Shown piece after piece: positions 61,459 to 64,000 of a stretch of DNA of 64,000 nucleotides. The first letter of the stretch is position 1, and each line of letters opens with the position of its first letter. The notes beneath the pieces are model-generated. The model ran no database searches, had not been told where the DNA came from, and saw only the letters and a program-made list of their open reading frames with translations. A program made the translations under genes and the position numbers. Source of the DNA: Bacteroidales bacterium (lineage in GTDB: Bacteria; Bacteroidota; Bacteroidia; Bacteroidales; Tenuifilaceae); assembly GCA_020636845.1 (NCBI GenBank), contig JACJXD010000004.1, positions 1 to 64,000 on the forward strand, given 5' to 3'.

Positions 61459-63620
61459 GTTGCTTCAATTTCGTTTTGTTCATCCTTAAAATACAGGCTA
61501 TTGTTAGTTTTAACAGTTATGCTAAAACTTCTAACCCATAAAACTTTGCGTAAAAAGTATCCTGTAACAATGGAAAATAATTGGTAACCTTCAGTATCAA
61601 ATTCGCTTCCCTTTCGGGTAATTCGAGTTTGATACTTCGTGCTAAGAAACTGTATAAACGGAGCAAAAAAATCGTGCAGGTAAAGCTTTAATCCGCCAAA
61701 AGTTTTATTCACCGGGAACCAATCGTTAACCGATAAATTATTGATGTAAGCCAACGGAATTCTGTATGCTGCAAGGTAGAATCGGTAAAGTAACGTCTGC
61801 TTATCACCTTCGAAATGGGTAAAGTAAAAAAACACTCCGTCAACGTCGAAGTAGGCTTTTGCCTTTGTTTCCGAACACTGAATGTATAACTTGTTAAGCG
61901 GCGTTATAAATACTTCCCAATTTACAGTTCGGCTGTTTGCCCCCTCTTTAACTTTCCATGTTATTGTTTGTCCAGGTCTTAACTTAAATGTATTTAGCAA
62001 AATTGAATCCGTCTCAATATTTTGAACCTGCTGGTACAACTTTGGGTAATCGAAAGTTTTAATATCAACATTATCCTCCAGATACGATGCCAACGGGTAT
62101 TTCAACGTTTTAGAACCGATGTACTCCGTTGCCTGAAGTTGAAAATGCAAATGCGGATAAGCCGAACGACCGGAATTTCCTACTTCACCAATTTTTGTTC
62201 CATACTTTACCCTGTCGCCTTCCCTAACAGTTATGGAACCCTTAAGCAAATGCGACATTTTCGAATATAAATTGTCAGCATGTTTAATTACTACCGTATT
62301 GCCCCAGTTTTTGGTAATGTTTATTTCCCCAATGGGATTATCGTCAATGCCATCGTCAACGGTTACCACCTCGCCTTCGGCAGGTGCAATAACATTCTTG
62401 CCATAGCAAAAGTAATCGTCGGGAATAAGTCCCTCATTTCTGAACTGTTTCCCATCGCTATCGACAATAACAAAATCCCAAGCATGAGCCCATTCCCCTT
62501 TATGAGTGTATTCTCCGTTATGCGCCTGATTTACCATCCACGAGCCAAAGAACGGCAACTTCATTTTTGTCCAGCCAAAGTTTGGGAAACGCTTCGCAAA
62601 GGATTTATATGAATATAGATTTAACTCAGGCTTTCCTTCCTGTATTAAAACTTCGCTAATTCCCGATGCCGATAAACGGAAACGTAACGTGTATATGAAA
62701 AATAGCACCACTATGTTGAACGGCAACGAAAGAATTGGCAAGCCAAATGTCTTGAAAATACCCACCATGCCGGTTGTTACAAGAGCTATTACCGGAGTAA
62801 CCAAAATCGCCCACAAATACGAGTGCAACGACGGAATGTAAAAGTAACCGCCAATGGCTATGGCGCTAAGAATAAAGTTAAAACCAATGTAACTATATCC
62901 CAACTGTGTAATATCCAACCCAAAAATCAAATAGGCAATGTACGCCACGCTATAACCGATTACCGACAATGTGAATCCAACCCTAGAATACGCTAACAGG
63001 GCAACTGCCACAATAACTCCGGCTAAAATATTAAATTGAAAAAAAATGGAACCCAGCGACATGAAATACCCGTTGATAAAGTTCGACGTAACATGGCTGC
63101 TCCACCATCCGTGCAACTTCACCAAGCTTATTCCTCCAATCTCGAACATCTTATTAAGCAGGTAAACGCTATTCTGATTTACATCGGCAGAGGTTAACTG
63201 CCAGGTTGCGCTTAAAACCAGCCACATACTTAAAACAAAGGGTAACGAAAGAAACGGCAGGTAATACTTTCCAAGTACGCCTTGCAGCGTAATGGTTACC
63301 AACAAAGTAAAAAAGCCCGAAATAGCCGCAAGCAGCACCAACGTTAAGTTGATGTCGTAAAAATAGCCTAATCCCAAACCTACCAGCAGCGCATTGAATC
63401 CATACAAACCTTTCGAAATTGTTTCTTTATCAAGATTTATGGCTAAAGCTACCGATGTTGCTACAAATACGGAGATAAGGCCTGCCATTCCCGTTGAAAA
63501 ATCAATAAAAGAAACAAGAAGCAACGGAATGGCAAACAGGTAATCGGTGGAAAAGAAAATTTGCGAGTAACTGCGTGCTATTCCATTTGCCAATGTAACC
63601 AACGTGCTGTTCGATTTCAT
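61446..63620 (-). CDS. Urea-transporter-like membrane domain fused to M23 peptidase
   Basis: The 724-residue protein has two parts. Residues about 1-310 are a 10-helix membrane domain of the urea transporter (UT) family (TDYLFAIPLLLVSFID, GLYGFNALLVGLGLG). Residues about 365-510 are an M23/LytM domain with HAWDF and the HLHFQ zinc motifs. The long C-terminal region (about 520-724) is beta-rich. A pore domain joined to a peptidoglycan-type hydrolase is unusual, although similar fusions are known in Bacteroidota genomes. The function is unknown. It lies in a cluster with the TPR/barrel genes and a PLP-decarboxylase gene. Confidence 0.8.
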   Translation of the reverse strand: MKSNSTLVTLANGIARSYSQIFFSTDYLFAIPLLLVSFIDFSTGMAGLISVFVATSVALAINLDKETISKGLYGFNALLVGLGLGYFYDINLTLVLLAAISGFFTLLVTITLQGVLGKYYLPFLSLPFVLSMWLVLSATWQLTSADVNQNSVYLLNKMFEIGGISLVKLHGWWSSHVTSNFINGYFMSLGSIFFQFNILAGVIVAVALLAYSRVGFTLSVIGYSVAYIAYLIFGLDITQLGYSYIGFNFILSAIAIGGYFYIPSLHSYLWAILVTPVIALVTTGMVGIFKTFGLPILSLPFNIVVLFFIYTLRFRLSASGISEVLIQEGKPELNLYSYKSFAKRFPNFGWTKMKLPFFGSWMVNQAHNGEYTHKGEWAHAWDFVIVDSDGKQFRNEGLIPDDYFCYGKNVIAPAEGEVVTVDDGIDDNPIGEINITKNWGNTVVIKHADNLYSKMSHLLKGSITVREGDRVKYGTKIGEVGNSGRSAYPHLHFQLQATEYIGSKTLKYPLASYLEDNVDIKTFDYPKLYQQVQNIETDSILLNTFKLRPGQTITWKVKEGANSRTVNWEVFITPLNKLYIQCSETKAKAYFDVDGVFFYFTHFEGDKQTLLYRFYLAAYRIPLAYINNLSVNDWFPVNKTFGGLKLYLHDFFAPFIQFLSTKYQTRITRKGSEFDTEGYQLFSIVTGYFLRKVLWVRSFSITVKTNNSLYFKDEQNEIEATCEL

Positions 63621-63678
63621 CTCAAAACAATATTTAAATGAAGTATATTCTTCAGGTCTAATGTTACCTCACCCCTAA

Positions 63679-64000
63679 TCATTTTAAATGCTCGGGTATT
63701 TCCTCGTTAGCAACAATATCATCGAGAGTTTCCGCCTTACGCACAATATGGGTTTCCCTGTTCTTATCAATCAAAATAATATTTGGACGAGTGGTAATAA
63801 ACTGCATCCACTGCGTATTGTTATAGGCTCCTGTTCGTGAAATAATAAAGTGTTCGCCAACCTTTAACGGAGGAAACATCAACGACGGCCGAATAACATC
63901 TATATTCATGCAAAGCGGTCCGTAAATAATTGTCTCCTCTACCAAACCCGAATGGTTTTGTGTGGGGTTTATTTTATGGTCGTACCAAAACGACGTAAAC
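63679..64000 (-). CDS. PLP-dependent decarboxylase, C-terminal part (cut by window edge)
   Basis: The frame is open up to the end of the window, so the gene continues beyond 64000. The visible ~107 residues carry the C-terminal signature of diaminopimelate/ornithine-type decarboxylases of the alanine racemase fold: GPLCMNIDVI, with the cysteine and aspartate of the substrate site, then PPLKVGEHFIISRTGAYN. A TTG at 63945 is not the start. The substrate cannot be told from this part. Confidence 0.75.
   Translation of the reverse strand, partial: FTSFWYDHKINPTQNHSGLVEETIIYGPLCMNIDVIRPSLMFPPLKVGEHFIISRTGAYNNTQWMQFITTRPNIILIDKNRETHIVRKAETLDDIVANEEIPEHLK

Noticed and set aside
63679..63945. Short 88-residue gene starting at TTG 63945
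   Set aside because: The frame stays open to the end of the window, and the sequence is the C-terminus of a larger decarboxylase.

Overview
The window comes from a chromosome of a Bacteroidota bacterium, most likely Bacteroidales or a close relative. The evidence is a fused lpxC-fabZ gene, a TonB-dependent receptor with a carboxypeptidase-like N-domain, a type 9 secretion (T9SS) sorting domain, tandem SiaC-family proteins, a DUF4837 lipoprotein, and many A/T-rich upstream regions carrying a TAnnTTTG -7 box. The DNA is A/T-rich. Genus cannot be decided from the sequence alone.

Layout. 1-3572: a ProXp-ala-type editing enzyme converging on an adenosylcobalamin-dependent ribonucleotide reductase. 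3573-8106: a TonB-dependent receptor followed by a surface lipoprotein. 8193-16757: lipid A and Kdo genes (kdtA, lpxA, lpxC-fabZ, lpxD), an HD phosphohydrolase, two SiaC-like proteins and a polysaccharide flippase, all on the minus strand. An initiator tRNA-Met follows. 17362-23159: a plus-strand envelope run of M23 peptidase, dxr, rseP, a LysM lytic transglycosylase and a DUF4837 lipoprotein. 23220-29935: small genes, an S66 carboxypeptidase and a large sensor SpoIIE phosphatase. 30106-35135: a giant repeat-rich fibre protein with collagen-like modules and a C-terminal S74 chaperone domain, broken by one extra base in a homopolymer, plus a T9SS-sorted partner. 35236-38524: cysH, tRNA-Cys, folB, glnS and tRNA-Gln.

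38513-44085 is a compact integrative element of 5,560 bp inserted in the 3' end of tRNA-Gln. It has 13-bp att repeats and 29-bp arm-type direct repeats near both ends. It carries a tyrosine integrase, an excisionase-like HTH protein, a probable filamentous-phage-type rolling-circle replication protein, a 678-bp repeat-rich noncoding region and three unknown genes. It has no recognisable phage structural or conjugation genes. It is the best candidate for an undescribed system here: possibly a satellite-like or self-replicating integrative element.

44251-64000: an HU/SPOR protein, metG, membrane glycosyltransferase-like proteins, a universal stress protein, a CAT-like acetyltransferase, a two-gene AccI-like type II restriction-modification system, miaA, smpB, a TPR/outer-membrane-barrel pair, a urea-transporter/M23-peptidase fusion, and the 3' part of a PLP-dependent decarboxylase cut by the window edge. 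Most of the window is core housekeeping and envelope biogenesis. The accessory parts are the fibre locus, the tRNA-Gln element and the restriction system.
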